Notes: a model not told the origin generated them from the letters alone. 64,000 nt of DNA from Flavobacterium sp. (GCF_017744675.1 NZ_JAGIAV010000001.1:990151-1054150); one strand, 5' to 3'; shown: positions 34,143 to 43,883, counted from the stretch's first letter. A program made the numbers and translations.

Positions 34143-36119
34143 TTAGTTTTTCTTAGTTGTGTCTACTGCTGTTTTTTTAACTTCAGTTGTTGGTGCTGCT
34201 GTTGTAACAGGCGCTTTTGGTTTTACAATTTTTGCTTGTAAAACAGAATCTTTAGGAACAGACTCAATTTTAGCCGCATCTCCTATTCCTCCCAATTTAG
34301 CATATTCTGCTACTAAGCTTTTGTTTAAAACCCTAGTTTCTAAATCAGTTCTTGTGATTTTATGTCTAAGATATTTTTCAATCATTAAACTCGCAATAGG
34401 TCCTGCAACGGTTGCACCAAAACCTCCATTTTCAATCATTACGGCAATCGCAATCTTCGGATTGTCTTTTGGAGCAAAAGCCACAAAAATAGAGTGATCT
34501 TTAAGTTTTTCTCGTTTACCGTTTATTTTAGCAAAATTTTCTGCTGTACCTGTTTTTCCGCAAATGTCAATTCCTTCTACTCTAAGGGCATAAGCCGTTC
34601 CTTTGTTATAAACATCAAATAATCCGCTAATTACAGGAGGAAAATATTTTTGATCAATCGTTGTAACGTGTTTTGTTGTAAACTTCTCGTCAATTTTTTC
34701 TCCCTCAATCTTTTTAATGATATGAGGAGTATAATAATACCCTTGATTTGCTACAGTAGCCATCATGTTGGCTAATTGAATAGGTGTCATTAATACCTCT
34801 CCTTGGCCAATTGCATTAGAAACAATGGTTGAACTTCTCCATCCTCCATTAGGATAAATTCTTTTATATGTTTTAGAAGTCGGGATATTGCCTCGTTTTC
34901 CAGTAGGTAAATCGTAGCCCATAAATTGCCCTAAACCAAAACTTTTTACGTGACTGCTCCAGACATCTACAGCCTGTCCAGGATTTTTGTACTTATTGAT
35001 AGTAAGCATATATGCTTGACCAAAATAAGTATTACAAGAATTATAGATTCCGTTATGTAATTGATGAGGACCAAAACCGTGACATTTCATAAAACGACCA
35101 CCTCCATAGCTAAAACCATGATGGCACATAAAAGTAGTCTGCTCATTGATAACTCCTTCTTGCAGTGCAACTAAACCAGTAAGAATTTTGAATGGAGAAC
35201 CGGGAGGGTACTCCGCCAAAAGTCCTCTGTCATATAAAGGTTTTGCAATAGAATCGCGATATAAAAGCGTATAGTTTTTAGATCTTTGGCGACCTACTAA
35301 AATTCCAGGATCATAAGAAGGAGCGGTAACTAATGCTAAAATTTCACCTGTTTTAGGTTCAATCGCGACAATTCCGCCTCGCTTATTTATCATCAATTCT
35401 TCTCCGTATTTCTGAAGCTCGGCATCAATAGTTAAGTTGACATCTTCTCCAGCTACGGCGATTGTATCGTATTTTCCTTCTTTATAAGGGCCAATTTCTC
35501 TGTTGTATTTGTCTTTTTGAATGTATTTTACACCTTTAATACCGCGTAAAATTTCTTCATAACTTTCTTCTACACCTTGCTTACCAATTAAATCCCCACT
35601 GTTATAATAAGGGTTTTTTGCAATCTGTTTTTCATTAACCTGCGTTATGAAACCGAAAATGTTTGCGCCGTAATCTACTTCGTAATCGCGTAAAGATCTT
35701 TTCTGGAAATAGAAACCATCATATTTTCTGATTTTTTCTTGAAAAGCGGCAAATTCGTTTTTATTTAATTGAGCTAAGAAAACAGAAGGAAGTCGTGGGC
35801 TATATACTTTTGCTTTTTCAATACGCTTATGATATTCTTCTTCCGTAATATTTAAAAGTGCACAAAATTCAGCAACATTAAGGTCTTTTTTTATCTCTCT
35901 CGGAATAACCATGATATCGTAAGAAGCTTGATTCGCAACAAGAAGTTTTCCGTTACGGTCATAGATGTAGCCTCTTTCTGGATAGTCGTAAACCTTTTTT
36001 ATTGCATTATTTTCAGATTTCAGTTTGAAAGAATCATCAATAATTTGCAAGTAAAAAATCCTAATCACTAGCAAAGATGCTGCAATAATAATTATAGTGG
36101 GCAGCAAAGCTTTTCTCAT
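34143..36119 (-). CDS. mrdA: penicillin-binding protein 2 (class B transpeptidase)
   Basis: A 658-residue class B PBP. One N-terminal anchor (about 7-26), a pedestal/dimerisation region with YPERGYIYDRNGKLL, then the transpeptidase with SxxK in PGSPFKI, SxN in YNSCNTYFG, and KTG in CGKTGTAEN. The C terminus ends in a Pro/Ala/Thr/Lys tail of about 35 residues. It cross-links side-wall peptidoglycan with RodA. It overlaps mreD by 4 bases. Confidence 0.95.
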   Translation of the reverse strand: MRKALLPTIIIIAASLLVIRIFYLQIIDDSFKLKSENNAIKKVYDYPERGYIYDRNGKLLVANQASYDIMVIPREIKKDLNVAEFCALLNITEEEYHKRIEKAKVYSPRLPSVFLAQLNKNEFAAFQEKIRKYDGFYFQKRSLRDYEVDYGANIFGFITQVNEKQIAKNPYYNSGDLIGKQGVEESYEEILRGIKGVKYIQKDKYNREIGPYKEGKYDTIAVAGEDVNLTIDAELQKYGEELMINKRGGIVAIEPKTGEILALVTAPSYDPGILVGRQRSKNYTLLYRDSIAKPLYDRGLLAEYPPGSPFKILTGLVALQEGVINEQTTFMCHHGFSYGGGRFMKCHGFGPHQLHNGIYNSCNTYFGQAYMLTINKYKNPGQAVDVWSSHVKSFGLGQFMGYDLPTGKRGNIPTSKTYKRIYPNGGWRSSTIVSNAIGQGEVLMTPIQLANMMATVANQGYYYTPHIIKKIEGEKIDEKFTTKHVTTIDQKYFPPVISGLFDVYNKGTAYALRVEGIDICGKTGTAENFAKINGKREKLKDHSIFVAFAPKDNPKIAIAVMIENGGFGATVAGPIASLMIEKYLRHKITRTDLETRVLNKSLVAEYAKLGGIGDAAKIESVPKDSVLQAKIVKPKAPVTTAAPTTEVKKTAVDTTKKN

Positions 36120-36622
36120 CGTTTATTGGGCTTAATAAGATAAATTATTATTATTGAGGTGATTATAGTAAAGATAGAACTAAATAAGGTTCGGAGCAAA
36201 ATGTCCCAGATAAATTTGAATTGAAATGCTTCTAAAACAAATAATACAATATGATGCATTAAGACCGAAACTAAAATGAATGAAAATCGTTCTGGTGTTA
36301 AAGATTCGTTCAGTTTAATGGTTTGATATTCGTAGCTTAAACCAAAAGAAAATTTAAAAATATAGGGTCTGTAATAAGCTAAAATAACACAGGCTGTTGC
36401 ATGTATTCCTCCAGAATTACAAAACATATCCATTGTAAGTCCGAGAAGGAAACTAGAAATAATTAGTCCTGCTTTATTGCTGTTTACAGGGTACAGAATG
36501 ATATACAAGATATACGGAAAAGGACTTATATATCCTAAGAAATTCATATTGTTGAAAATAACAATCTGAACTGCCAGTAACATAATAAATCGAAAAATAT
36601 TGACTAACAGAGCGCTATTCAT
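36116..36622 (-). CDS. mreD: rod shape-determining protein MreD
   Basis: A 168-residue inner-membrane protein with about five helices. Sequence conservation in MreD is weak, but length, topology and position between mreC and mrdA identify it. The loop GLTMDMFCNSGGIHATACVILAY is typical. It overlaps mreC by 8 bases and mrdA by 4, so the three are translationally coupled. Confidence 0.9.
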   Translation of the reverse strand: MNSALLVNIFRFIMLLAVQIVIFNNMNFLGYISPFPYILYIILYPVNSNKAGLIISSFLLGLTMDMFCNSGGIHATACVILAYYRPYIFKFSFGLSYEYQTIKLNESLTPERFSFILVSVLMHHIVLFVLEAFQFKFIWDILLRTLFSSIFTIITSIIIIYLIKPNKR

Positions 36623-37445
36623 TTTTTTCTTTGTTTTTGTTTTCTAAATTAATAAGTTCTTCTCTGTCTTTACTTTTGATAATATATACATGGCCCAAGT
36701 TTGTCATATCGTTAAACAGTTTAACTTTTATAACATAAAAACTTGTGTTATCCTTTTTGTAAACAACGTCTACTGTTCCGATATTAATTCCTTCAGGGAA
36801 AATTACAGATTGTCCACCAGTAACAATAGTATCGCCTTTTTTAATTGATGCTAATCTTGGAATATCTTCTAGCTGAACAAATCCCGTGCTTTTTCCGTCC
36901 CAAGTTAAAGAACCGAAGTGGTTCGATTTTTTGATTTTAGCATTAATATGCGACTTCGTATTCAAGATACTAACAACAGTTGAGTAATTTGCAGAAGTAT
37001 TATCAACAACTCCGATAATACCTAAACTGTTAATAACTCCCATATCAGGCTTAACTCCTTCTTTGCTTCCAGAATTTAGAGTGATATAGTTTTCGTGTGT
37101 GTTGTAAGTGTTATGAATTACTTTTGATACAACGATATCAGCAGGTTTTACCCCTTTGATGCTGTCTGGCAATGGAGCCTTGGTAGTATCTTCTTTGTTA
37201 AACAAAAGACTTTTTAACCTTGCATTTTCTAATACAAGTTCGTCGTTTTCGGCTCTTAAATTCAAATATTCGTTTACACGATTAATTCTTTCATAAACAC
37301 CTCCGCTTAAAAAATTAGCCGAACTGATTACTCTGCTTCTGTGGTAGGAATGCGATTGAATTGTAAGCGTCAACGAAATACCTAAAAGCAGCAAAAACAG
37401 CAATCGATTACTGTTTCTTATAAGGAAATTAAATATTTGCTGCAT
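36615..37445 (-). CDS. mreC: rod shape-determining protein MreC
   Basis: A 276-residue protein: N-terminal anchor (LLFLLLLGISLTLTIQ), coiled-coil (about 50-75, ERINRVNEYLNLRAENDELVLENARLKSLL), then the double beta-barrel domain (ITLNSGSKEGVKPDMGVINSLGIIG, later VQLEDIPRLASIKKGDTIVTGG). It ends in a charged Lys/Glu tail. MreC scaffolds and activates PBP2-RodA in the periplasm. A hairpin lies in the 109-base gap after mreB. Confidence 0.94.
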   Translation of the reverse strand: MQQIFNFLIRNSNRLLFLLLLGISLTLTIQSHSYHRSRVISSANFLSGGVYERINRVNEYLNLRAENDELVLENARLKSLLFNKEDTTKAPLPDSIKGVKPADIVVSKVIHNTYNTHENYITLNSGSKEGVKPDMGVINSLGIIGVVDNTSANYSTVVSILNTKSHINAKIKKSNHFGSLTWDGKSTGFVQLEDIPRLASIKKGDTIVTGGQSVIFPEGINIGTVDVVYKKDNTSFYVIKVKLFNDMTNLGHVYIIKSKDREELINLENKNKEKNE

Positions 37446-37495
37446 TTCTTGTCTGGTTATTTTGTTTCAGGATGCTTAAAGGTTTCAGTTTTTAC

Positions 37496-37524
37496 GAGGG
37501 TCAAATATTAAAAATCCGACCCTC
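37496..37524 (-). repeat. hairpin between mreB and mreC
   Basis: A perfect 7-bp GC-rich stem GAGGGTC/GACCCTC (37496-37502 with 37518-37524) has no T tract on the minus strand. It is thus more likely an mRNA processing or stability element, or a weak attenuator, than a terminator. Confidence 0.5.
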
Positions 37525-37554
37525 ATAAAAATAAATTGATTGTTATTTTGAATC

Positions 37555-38583
37555 TTATTTGATTAAGATACTTTTAAATTTAGCAATATTTTTAAGAGCC
37601 ATTCCTGTTCCTCGTACAACTGCTCTTAACGGATCTTCGGCAATATAAACCGGTAAATCTGTTTTTTGAGAAATACGTTTGTCAAGACCTCTTAACATTG
37701 ATCCACCACCAGCTAAATAAATACCAGTGTTGTAGATATCTGCTGCTAACTCAGGTGGAGTTTGAGATAATGTTTCCATTACCGCATCCTCGATACGCTG
37801 GATAGATTTGTCTAATGCTTTTGCAATTTCACGGTAAGAAACATCTACTTGTTTTGGTTTCCCAGTAAGCAAATCTCTACCTTGAACAGACATATCTTCT
37901 GGCGGTCCGTCTAAATCTTCGATAGCCGCTCCAATTTGAATTTTAATTTTCTCAGCAGTACTTTCTCCTACGAAAAGGTTGTGCTGTGTACGCATGTAAT
38001 AAACGATGTCGTTTGTAAAAACGTCACCCGCAATTTTAACAGATTTGTCACAAACAATTCCGCCTAATGCGATTACAGCAATTTCTGTTGTACCACCTCC
38101 GATATCGACAATCATGTTTCCTTTTGGTTGCATAATATCGATACCAATACCAATTGCCGCCGCCATTGGTTCATGAATCAAGTAAACTTCTTTTCCGTTT
38201 ACTCTCTCACAAGATTCCTTCACCGCTCTCATCTCCACTTCAGTAATACCAGAAGGAATACATACAACCATACGTAAAGCTGGAGTAAACATTCTTTTTT
38301 TCAATGCAGGAATGCTTTTAATGAACATATTGATCATTTTTTCCGACGCATCAAAATCAGCGATTACACCATCTTTCAAAGGCCTTATAGTTTTGATGTT
38401 TTCATGTGTTTTACCTTGCATCATATTGGCTTCTTTACCAACAGCAATGATTTTGCCTGATACTCTATCACGTGCAACGATAGACGGACTATCAATGACA
38501 ACTTTATCATTATGAATGATTAAAGTGTTTGCGGTTCCAAGGTCTATCGCAATATCCTCGGTCATGAAATCAAAAAATCCCAT
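37555..38583 (-). CDS. mreB: actin-like cell-shape protein MreB
   Basis: A 342-residue actin-fold ATPase. The phosphate-1 loop is AIDLGTANTLI, followed by HEPMAAAIGIGI, the phosphate-2 loop VDIGGGTTEIAVI, and the adenosine segment GIYLAGGGSMLRGLD. It polymerises at the inner face of the membrane and guides the elongation machinery. It is first in the operon mreBCD-mrdA-rodA, all on the minus strand. Confidence 0.97.
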   Translation of the reverse strand: MGFFDFMTEDIAIDLGTANTLIIHNDKVVIDSPSIVARDRVSGKIIAVGKEANMMQGKTHENIKTIRPLKDGVIADFDASEKMINMFIKSIPALKKRMFTPALRMVVCIPSGITEVEMRAVKESCERVNGKEVYLIHEPMAAAIGIGIDIMQPKGNMIVDIGGGTTEIAVIALGGIVCDKSVKIAGDVFTNDIVYYMRTQHNLFVGESTAEKIKIQIGAAIEDLDGPPEDMSVQGRDLLTGKPKQVDVSYREIAKALDKSIQRIEDAVMETLSQTPPELAADIYNTGIYLAGGGSMLRGLDKRISQKTDLPVYIAEDPLRAVVRGTGMALKNIAKFKSILIK

Positions 38584-38625
38584 AAGTTTTTTAGGGGTTT
38601 AAAATGTTATAAATTATTTATCGAA

Positions 38626-38633
38626 CAAAGTTA
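38626..38633 (-). promoter_or_regulatory. candidate -7 box for the mre operon
   Basis: TAACTTTG on the minus strand is an exact consensus match about 45 bases before mreB and just after the purH stop. No well-spaced TTG is seen. Confidence 0.3.
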
Positions 38634-38639
38634 AACAAA

Positions 38640-40166
38640 TTAATGTTTAAAATGACGAGTTCCTGTAAATACCATTGCAAGATTATTTTCGTTGCAATAA
38701 TTTATACTTAATTCGTCTTTTATCGAACCTCCTGGCTGAATTACAGCAGTTATTCCTGCTTTTTTAGCTAATTCTACACAATCCGGAAATGGGAAAAATG
38801 CATCACTTGCCATCGAAGCTCCATTTAAATCAAATCCAAAAGCTTTTGCTTTGTCAACAGCTTGAATTAAAGCATCAACTCTTGAAGTCTGACCTGTACC
38901 TGATGAAATCAATGTTCCGTTTTTAGCAAATACAATAGTGTTTGATTTTGTATTCTTGCAGATTTTAGAAGCAAAGATCAAATCTTCGATCTCTTGAGCA
39001 GTAGGTTCTGTAATTGTAACGGTTTTTAAATGCTCTTTATTATCCGTAATATTATTTCTGTCCTGAATTAACAATCCGTTAAGACAAGTTCTTACTTGAC
39101 GAGCTGGCAATTCAACATCGTGTTGTACTAAAATAATTCTGTTTTTCTTCTCTTGTAAAACCGTAACTGCTTCATCATCATAAGCTGGAGCGATTACAAC
39201 CTCACAGAATAGTTTGTTGATTTCTTGTGCAGTCTCTAAATCAATTTTAGTATTAGAAATTAACACTCCGCCAAAAGCAGAAGTAGGATCGCAAGCTAAA
39301 GCTGCCAAATAAGCTTCGCTGATAGTTTTTCTAGAAGCCAATCCGCAAGCATTGTTGTGTTTTAAAATTGCAAATGTTGGTCCGTCATTCTTAAATTCAG
39401 CAATTAAATTTACTGCAGCATCAACATCTAGCAAGTTGTTGTATGATAATTCTTTTCCGTGAAGTTTGTCAAACATTGCATCAAAATCTCCAAAGAAAAA
39501 TCCTTTTTGGTGAGGGTTTTCACCATATCTTAAAACTTGACCGTTTGCAATGCTTTCTTTGTAAATAGTCTCGTCTGTATTGAAATAATTAAAAATAGCT
39601 CCATCGTAGTGAGATGAAACGTGGAATGCTTTGGTAGCAAACAATCTTCTGTTTTCTAAGGTTGTTGCTCCGTCTTGCTCTGTAATCAAATCCAAAAGTA
39701 AGCTGTACTCGTTAACAGAAGCAACAATTACAGTATCTTTGAAATTTTTAGCACCAGCACGAATTAACGAAATACCACCGATATCAATTTTTTCAATAAT
39801 ATCTTGTTCGCTAGCTCCAGAAGCAACTGTTTTTTCGAAAGGATATAAATCAACGATCACTAAATCGATTTGAGGAATATCAAATTCTTTCATTTGCTGA
39901 ACATCGCTTTCATTGTCTTGACGATTCAAGATACCACCAAAGATTTTTGGGTGTAAAGTTTTTACTCTTCCGCCAAGAATTTCAGGGAAAGAAGTTATAT
40001 CTTCAACAGGAACTACCGGAATACCAAGGTTTTTGATGAAATCTTCTGTTCCTCCAGTTGAATAAAGTGTTACATTTTGTTCGTGTAATTTTCTAACAAT
40101 TGGTTCTAATCCATCTTTAGAAAAAACAGAAATTAATGCCGATTGTATTTTTTTAGTTGTGCTCAT
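38640..40166 (-). CDS. purH: bifunctional AICAR formyltransferase / IMP cyclohydrolase
   Basis: A 508-residue enzyme for the last two steps of purine synthesis. The N-terminal MGS-like IMP cyclohydrolase domain starts KIQSALISVFSKDGLEP with STGGTEDFIKNLGIPV. The AICAR transformylase domain follows (YGENPHQKGFFFG, LKHNNACGLAS, DPTSAFGGVLISN) and ends at FTGTRHFKH. The frame opens at 40193, but the ATG at 40166 (MSTTKKIQSALIS) is the natural start. Confidence 0.97.
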   Translation of the reverse strand: MSTTKKIQSALISVFSKDGLEPIVRKLHEQNVTLYSTGGTEDFIKNLGIPVVPVEDITSFPEILGGRVKTLHPKIFGGILNRQDNESDVQQMKEFDIPQIDLVIVDLYPFEKTVASGASEQDIIEKIDIGGISLIRAGAKNFKDTVIVASVNEYSLLLDLITEQDGATTLENRRLFATKAFHVSSHYDGAIFNYFNTDETIYKESIANGQVLRYGENPHQKGFFFGDFDAMFDKLHGKELSYNNLLDVDAAVNLIAEFKNDGPTFAILKHNNACGLASRKTISEAYLAALACDPTSAFGGVLISNTKIDLETAQEINKLFCEVVIAPAYDDEAVTVLQEKKNRIILVQHDVELPARQVRTCLNGLLIQDRNNITDNKEHLKTVTITEPTAQEIEDLIFASKICKNTKSNTIVFAKNGTLISSGTGQTSRVDALIQAVDKAKAFGFDLNGASMASDAFFPFPDCVELAKKAGITAVIQPGGSIKDELSINYCNENNLAMVFTGTRHFKH

Positions 40167-40190
40167 TGTGTAGTTATGATTTTGAGACTG

Positions 40191-40198
40191 CAAAAGTA
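40191..40198 (-). promoter_or_regulatory. candidate -7 box for purH
   Basis: TACTTTTG on the minus strand matches the consensus exactly, about 25 bases before the purH ATG. No purine riboswitch or PurR-like palindrome is evident. Confidence 0.3.
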
Positions 40199-40331
40199 GT
40201 TTTTTTATATCTTAAATTAAAAAAAATTAGTGTAACAAAATGCTAAAAAAATCTACTGATGAGTAAGTTAACTTTTATTAGGTTTTTGAATTTAAATTAT
40301 TGAATTTTACTTTATTGAAAAATACAAAAAT

Positions 40332-41579
40332 ATGATCGTTTATCTAAGATTATTAAAAGAAAGTCTCAGCTTCGCCATCAATGCTTTGCGAAATAATAAA
40401 TTACGCACATTGTTGTCGCTTTTAGGTGTAACGATTGGTATTTTTTCAATTATCGCTGTTCTGGCAGCTGTTGACTCTTTGGACAAAAAAATCTCTAAAG
40501 ATTTAAGCAGCTTAGATAAAAATACGATTTATTTAATGAAATATTGCTTTGGACCGTCTGAAATTCCACAATGGAAGAGAGAACAGTTTCCGAATGTAAA
40601 ATATGATGAATATATTGGACTGAAAAATTCGATGAATAACACCGCCCAAGTCGGATACCAGCTTTTTGTAAACAGAGAAAGTTTAAAATACGATTCTAAA
40701 ACAGTTAGTGATGTGAATGTAATTCCGTCGTCAAGCGAAATGGTCGATATTGACGGATTGAGTTTTGATAAAGGACGATTTTATAATGAATCTGAATCTA
40801 ATTCAGGAACTGCTGTTATAGTTTTGGGATATGACATTGCTGACGGACTTTTTGGTTCGAGCGATCCAATTGGTAAAAACATTCGTTTATACGGACAGCG
40901 TTTTACGGTTATTGGGGTAATTGCAAAACAAGGAGCTGGATTTTTTGGAGACAGCAATGATACTTCGGTTTATTTTCCAGCCAATTTTTTAAGAAGAATG
41001 TATGGCGACAGCGATTCTATGACGCCCGTAATAGTCTTAAAACCTGAAAAAGGTGTTGATATGGACGCTTATAAGGCGGAAATTGCTCAAAAACTTCGAG
41101 CAATTCGCGGAATGAAAGCGGGAGAAATGGATAATTTTTTCATTAATGTGCTTTCTGGCTTTACCGATTTTATTGACGGAATTTTAGGTCAGATGAATGC
41201 AGTAGGTTGGGTTATTAGCGGATTTTCTCTTTTGGTTGGCGGTTTCGGAATTGCTAATATTATGTTTGTTTCGGTAAAAGAAAGAACCAATCTTATCGGA
41301 ATTCAAAAATCTTTGGGAGCAAAAAATAAATTCATCTTATTCCAATTTTTGTTTGAAGCGATTATTCTTTCTGTTATTGGAGGAATTATAGGGCTGCTGA
41401 TGGTTTGGGGAATTGCTATGATTCTGACAAAAGTACTAGATTTCGAATTTGTTTTAAGTTTAGGAAACATTCTTTTAGGAACTGGTCTAGCTGCTTTTAT
41501 TGGCTTAGTTTCTGGAATTCTGCCAGCAGTTTCGGCTGCAAATTTAGATCCGGTCGAAGCGATTCGTACAGGAATGTAA
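40332..41579 (+). CDS. MacB/FtsX-type ABC transporter permease
   Basis: A 415-residue permease. It opens with the MacB_PCD pattern (LRNNKLRTLLSLLGVTIGIFSIIAVLAAVDSL), then a periplasmic domain (about 50-275). Three C-terminal helices form the FtsX domain (GFSLLVGGFGIANIMFVSVKERTNLIGIQKSLGAK, ending AANLDPVEAIRTGM). Such permeases couple to an ATPase and move or sense molecules in the periplasm rather than carry bulk solute. No ATPase or membrane-fusion gene lies next to it, so its partner must be elsewhere. Confidence 0.9.
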   Translation: MIVYLRLLKESLSFAINALRNNKLRTLLSLLGVTIGIFSIIAVLAAVDSLDKKISKDLSSLDKNTIYLMKYCFGPSEIPQWKREQFPNVKYDEYIGLKNSMNNTAQVGYQLFVNRESLKYDSKTVSDVNVIPSSSEMVDIDGLSFDKGRFYNESESNSGTAVIVLGYDIADGLFGSSDPIGKNIRLYGQRFTVIGVIAKQGAGFFGDSNDTSVYFPANFLRRMYGDSDSMTPVIVLKPEKGVDMDAYKAEIAQKLRAIRGMKAGEMDNFFINVLSGFTDFIDGILGQMNAVGWVISGFSLLVGGFGIANIMFVSVKERTNLIGIQKSLGAKNKFILFQFLFEAIILSVIGGIIGLLMVWGIAMILTKVLDFEFVLSLGNILLGTGLAAFIGLVSGILPAVSAANLDPVEAIRTGM

Positions 41580-41667
41580 TATTACTTTTGTGTTATTTTA
41601 CTGTAAATTTTGACGGCTCAAAATAATTAGATATTTTTATAGAGCAAGAAACTAAATCATTAAAACA

Positions 41668-42555
41668 ATGAGCTTTAACCTTAGATCTGTTGATACTGTT
41701 GAGTCTATTTCTAGAGAAGATTTCAAAAAGAATTATTTAGACAAAAAAAAGCCTTTAATTATAAAAGGCCTTACAAATGATTGGCCTGCAAAAGAGAAAT
41801 GGTCGACGGAATACTTTAAGGAGATTGCTGGTGATATTGAGGTGAAATTAGTCGATAATTCTAAAGCAGATCCTTCAAAAGTAATTAATGCTTCTATCGC
41901 CACTATGAAATTTGGCGAGTACTTAGACCTCATAAAAAGAGAGCCTACACAACTGCGTATTTTTTTCTTCAATCTTTTCAAACACAGGCCAGAATTGGTT
42001 AATGATGTAAAAGTTCCAAAAGAATTAATGGGAGGTTTTATAGAAAGTATGCCAGCTATGTTTTTTGGCGGTTCTAAAGCGGTTACATTTTTACATTACG
42101 ATATTGATTTGCCTCATCTTTTTCATACCCATTTTGGAGGAAGAAAACACATCATATTGTTCGATTATAAGTGGAAGAAAAGGCTCTATTGTCTGCCAAA
42201 TACAACTTACGCGCTAGAAGATTATGATGTTGCGAATCCTGATTTTGAAAAATTTCCTGCTTTAAAAGGAGTAGAGGGTTACGAAGTTTTCTTAGAACAT
42301 GGCGATACGTTATTTATGCCAACAGGAATGTGGCATTGGATGCGTTATGTCGACGGTTCTTTTTCACTTACCCTTCGGGCATGGGATAAATCATGGTCAC
42401 GAAAAATAGCGAGTGTTTGGAGCTTATTTATGCATGGAGCAGTAGATAGTGGTATAAAAGTAGTTTTTAGAGAGCGTTATGCTTTATGGCGCGAAAAACT
42501 AGCATATAAAATTGCTGAAAAAGAATTAAAAAAGGATTTGAGAAAAGCGAGTTGA
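41668..42555 (+). CDS. cupin_8 (JmjC-like) domain protein
   Basis: A 295-residue protein. The start DFKKNYLDKKKPLIIKGLTNDWPA and the core FLHYDIDLPHLFHTHFGGRKHIILFD are typical of the cupin_8/JmjC fold. Iron ligands are likely His and Asp in LHYDID and the His in GMWHWMRYVD. The family contains Fe(II)/2-oxoglutarate hydroxylases of proteins or small molecules; the substrate here is unknown. Its stop is 1 base from the convergent lipoprotein gene, and no terminator is visible between them. Confidence 0.85.
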   Translation: MSFNLRSVDTVESISREDFKKNYLDKKKPLIIKGLTNDWPAKEKWSTEYFKEIAGDIEVKLVDNSKADPSKVINASIATMKFGEYLDLIKREPTQLRIFFFNLFKHRPELVNDVKVPKELMGGFIESMPAMFFGGSKAVTFLHYDIDLPHLFHTHFGGRKHIILFDYKWKKRLYCLPNTTYALEDYDVANPDFEKFPALKGVEGYEVFLEHGDTLFMPTGMWHWMRYVDGSFSLTLRAWDKSWSRKIASVWSLFMHGAVDSGIKVVFRERYALWREKLAYKIAEKELKKDLRKAS

Positions 42556-42556
42556 T

Positions 42557-43174
42557 TTAATCTTTTATCTTTTCCAGTTTTGGTTTTATAAAAGGAAATG
42601 TAATTCTGTTTTTATCCCATTTAATTTGTTCGGAATTATAATATCCGTTTGTTTCCTTATATTTTAAAACTGTGTCCTCTTCTTGAGTTGTTCTCCGTAT
42701 AAAATACAAATCATTTTCTTTTAATGATGATTTAAGCGCATTAATTAAATCGAAATAAATTTTTGAATCTAATGTGTCTAATTTTGAAGCTATAAAAGTT
42801 ATATTTCTGAAATTGTCTTTGTAATTTGCTTTTATTAAATCGGATATATTATTAGCAGGTATTTCTATTAAATCTTTTGGTTGCAAATTAATAAAGTATG
42901 GAATTGTATCGTTTCTTTCCCAATTTCCGCAAATATGTCCTATTTCGTTTCTTTGAGAATAATAGATCTTTGAATTTTTATCAATGATGAAAGTGTTGGT
43001 TCCATAATACAAGTAACCAGGAATAGGTGGAGGAGGGGGAATTGTATCCTTGCCTTGAACTTTTTCTTTATTATTCTGTGAAATAATATAAGGGATATCT
43101 TTTTCGTGATTTTCTTTTTTGCTACAATTCAAAAGGAGAAAACAAATCATAAAACCAATAAAAATTCTAGCCAT
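42557..43174 (-). CDS. lipoprotein of unknown function, tandem copy A
   Basis: A 205-residue lipoprotein (MARIFIGFMICFLLLNC). I recognise no domain. Features: a proline run PPPPPIPGYLYYGTNTFIID, LQPKDLIEIP, and a C-terminal IRRTTQEEDTVLKYK block. It is a paralogue of the next gene upstream (43239-43826), sharing the signal peptide, that block and the order of segments. The bases before its ATG also match the other copy's, so the duplication included the promoter. Each copy is probably transcribed separately. Confidence 0.75.
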   Translation of the reverse strand: MARIFIGFMICFLLLNCSKKENHEKDIPYIISQNNKEKVQGKDTIPPPPPIPGYLYYGTNTFIIDKNSKIYYSQRNEIGHICGNWERNDTIPYFINLQPKDLIEIPANNISDLIKANYKDNFRNITFIASKLDTLDSKIYFDLINALKSSLKENDLYFIRRTTQEEDTVLKYKETNGYYNSEQIKWDKNRITFPFIKPKLEKIKD

Positions 43175-43238
43175 AAGGAATCAGATTTAAAATAAAGATA
43201 TAAAAAAATCGTAAGAATGTTTTTGGGATTTACTTGTG

Positions 43239-43826
43239 TTATTTACTAGGAAACTTAATTTTTGTTCGATCCCATTTAATAGAATCAGAGTAATAGTAAT
43301 CACTATTGGCTTTGTATTTTAAAACAGTATCTTCTTCTTGTGTGGTTCTTCTTATGTAGTAAGTTTGTATGATGTTACTTTTTAAAAGATCCAAAAAGTA
43401 AGGATTTTTAATTGTATCGCTTTGGGAGCCTATTATTAAAATTTGTCTCCTTTTCTCTTTTGTTAAAATATTTTCTGATAGAAAATCTTTTAGACACTTT
43501 TTCGGAATTTTGACAATGTCTTTTGGTTGTAAATCAAGAAAATGTGGAAGTGTATCTTTTTCACTGCCATAACTACATAATATTTGAATGTATCTTTTTT
43601 GATAAAAATATAAATTTCCTTTTTTGTCAATTATTAATTGGCTTTCTCCATAGAAAAGTCCTTTTGTTGATGGAGGTGGTACTGCTAATGAATTGTAATA
43701 TTTTTCAAGTTCTTTGTCTTCATTGGAGATGATGTAAGGTTTGTTTTTAATAACAGCTTTTTCCTCTTTTTTAGCACAATTCAAAAGAAGAAAACAAAGC
43801 ATAAAACCAATAAAAATTCTAACCAT
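43239..43826 (-). CDS. lipoprotein of unknown function, tandem copy B
   Basis: A 195-residue lipoprotein (MVRIFIGFMLCFLLLNC), paralogue of the copy just downstream. Shared blocks: a PPPS..GLFYGESQLIIDKKG segment, LQPKDIVKIPKKC, and YIRRTTQEEDTVLKYKANS. It is slightly shorter at the C terminus, ending at FPSK. Domain and function are unknown. It has no close operon partner; accD lies upstream on the same strand, with a strong terminator between. Confidence 0.75.
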   Translation of the reverse strand: MVRIFIGFMLCFLLLNCAKKEEKAVIKNKPYIISNEDKELEKYYNSLAVPPPSTKGLFYGESQLIIDKKGNLYFYQKRYIQILCSYGSEKDTLPHFLDLQPKDIVKIPKKCLKDFLSENILTKEKRRQILIIGSQSDTIKNPYFLDLLKSNIIQTYYIRRTTQEEDTVLKYKANSDYYYSDSIKWDRTKIKFPSK

Positions 43827-43860
43827 AAAGAATAAGATTTAAAATAAAGATATAAAAAAA

Positions 43861-43883
43861 TCCCAGAAAGTTATTTTCTGGGA
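43861..43883 (-). terminator. accD terminator
   Basis: A perfect 9-bp stem TCCCAGAAA/TTTCTGGGA with a 5-base loop is followed by T7 on the minus strand. Confidence 0.85.
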
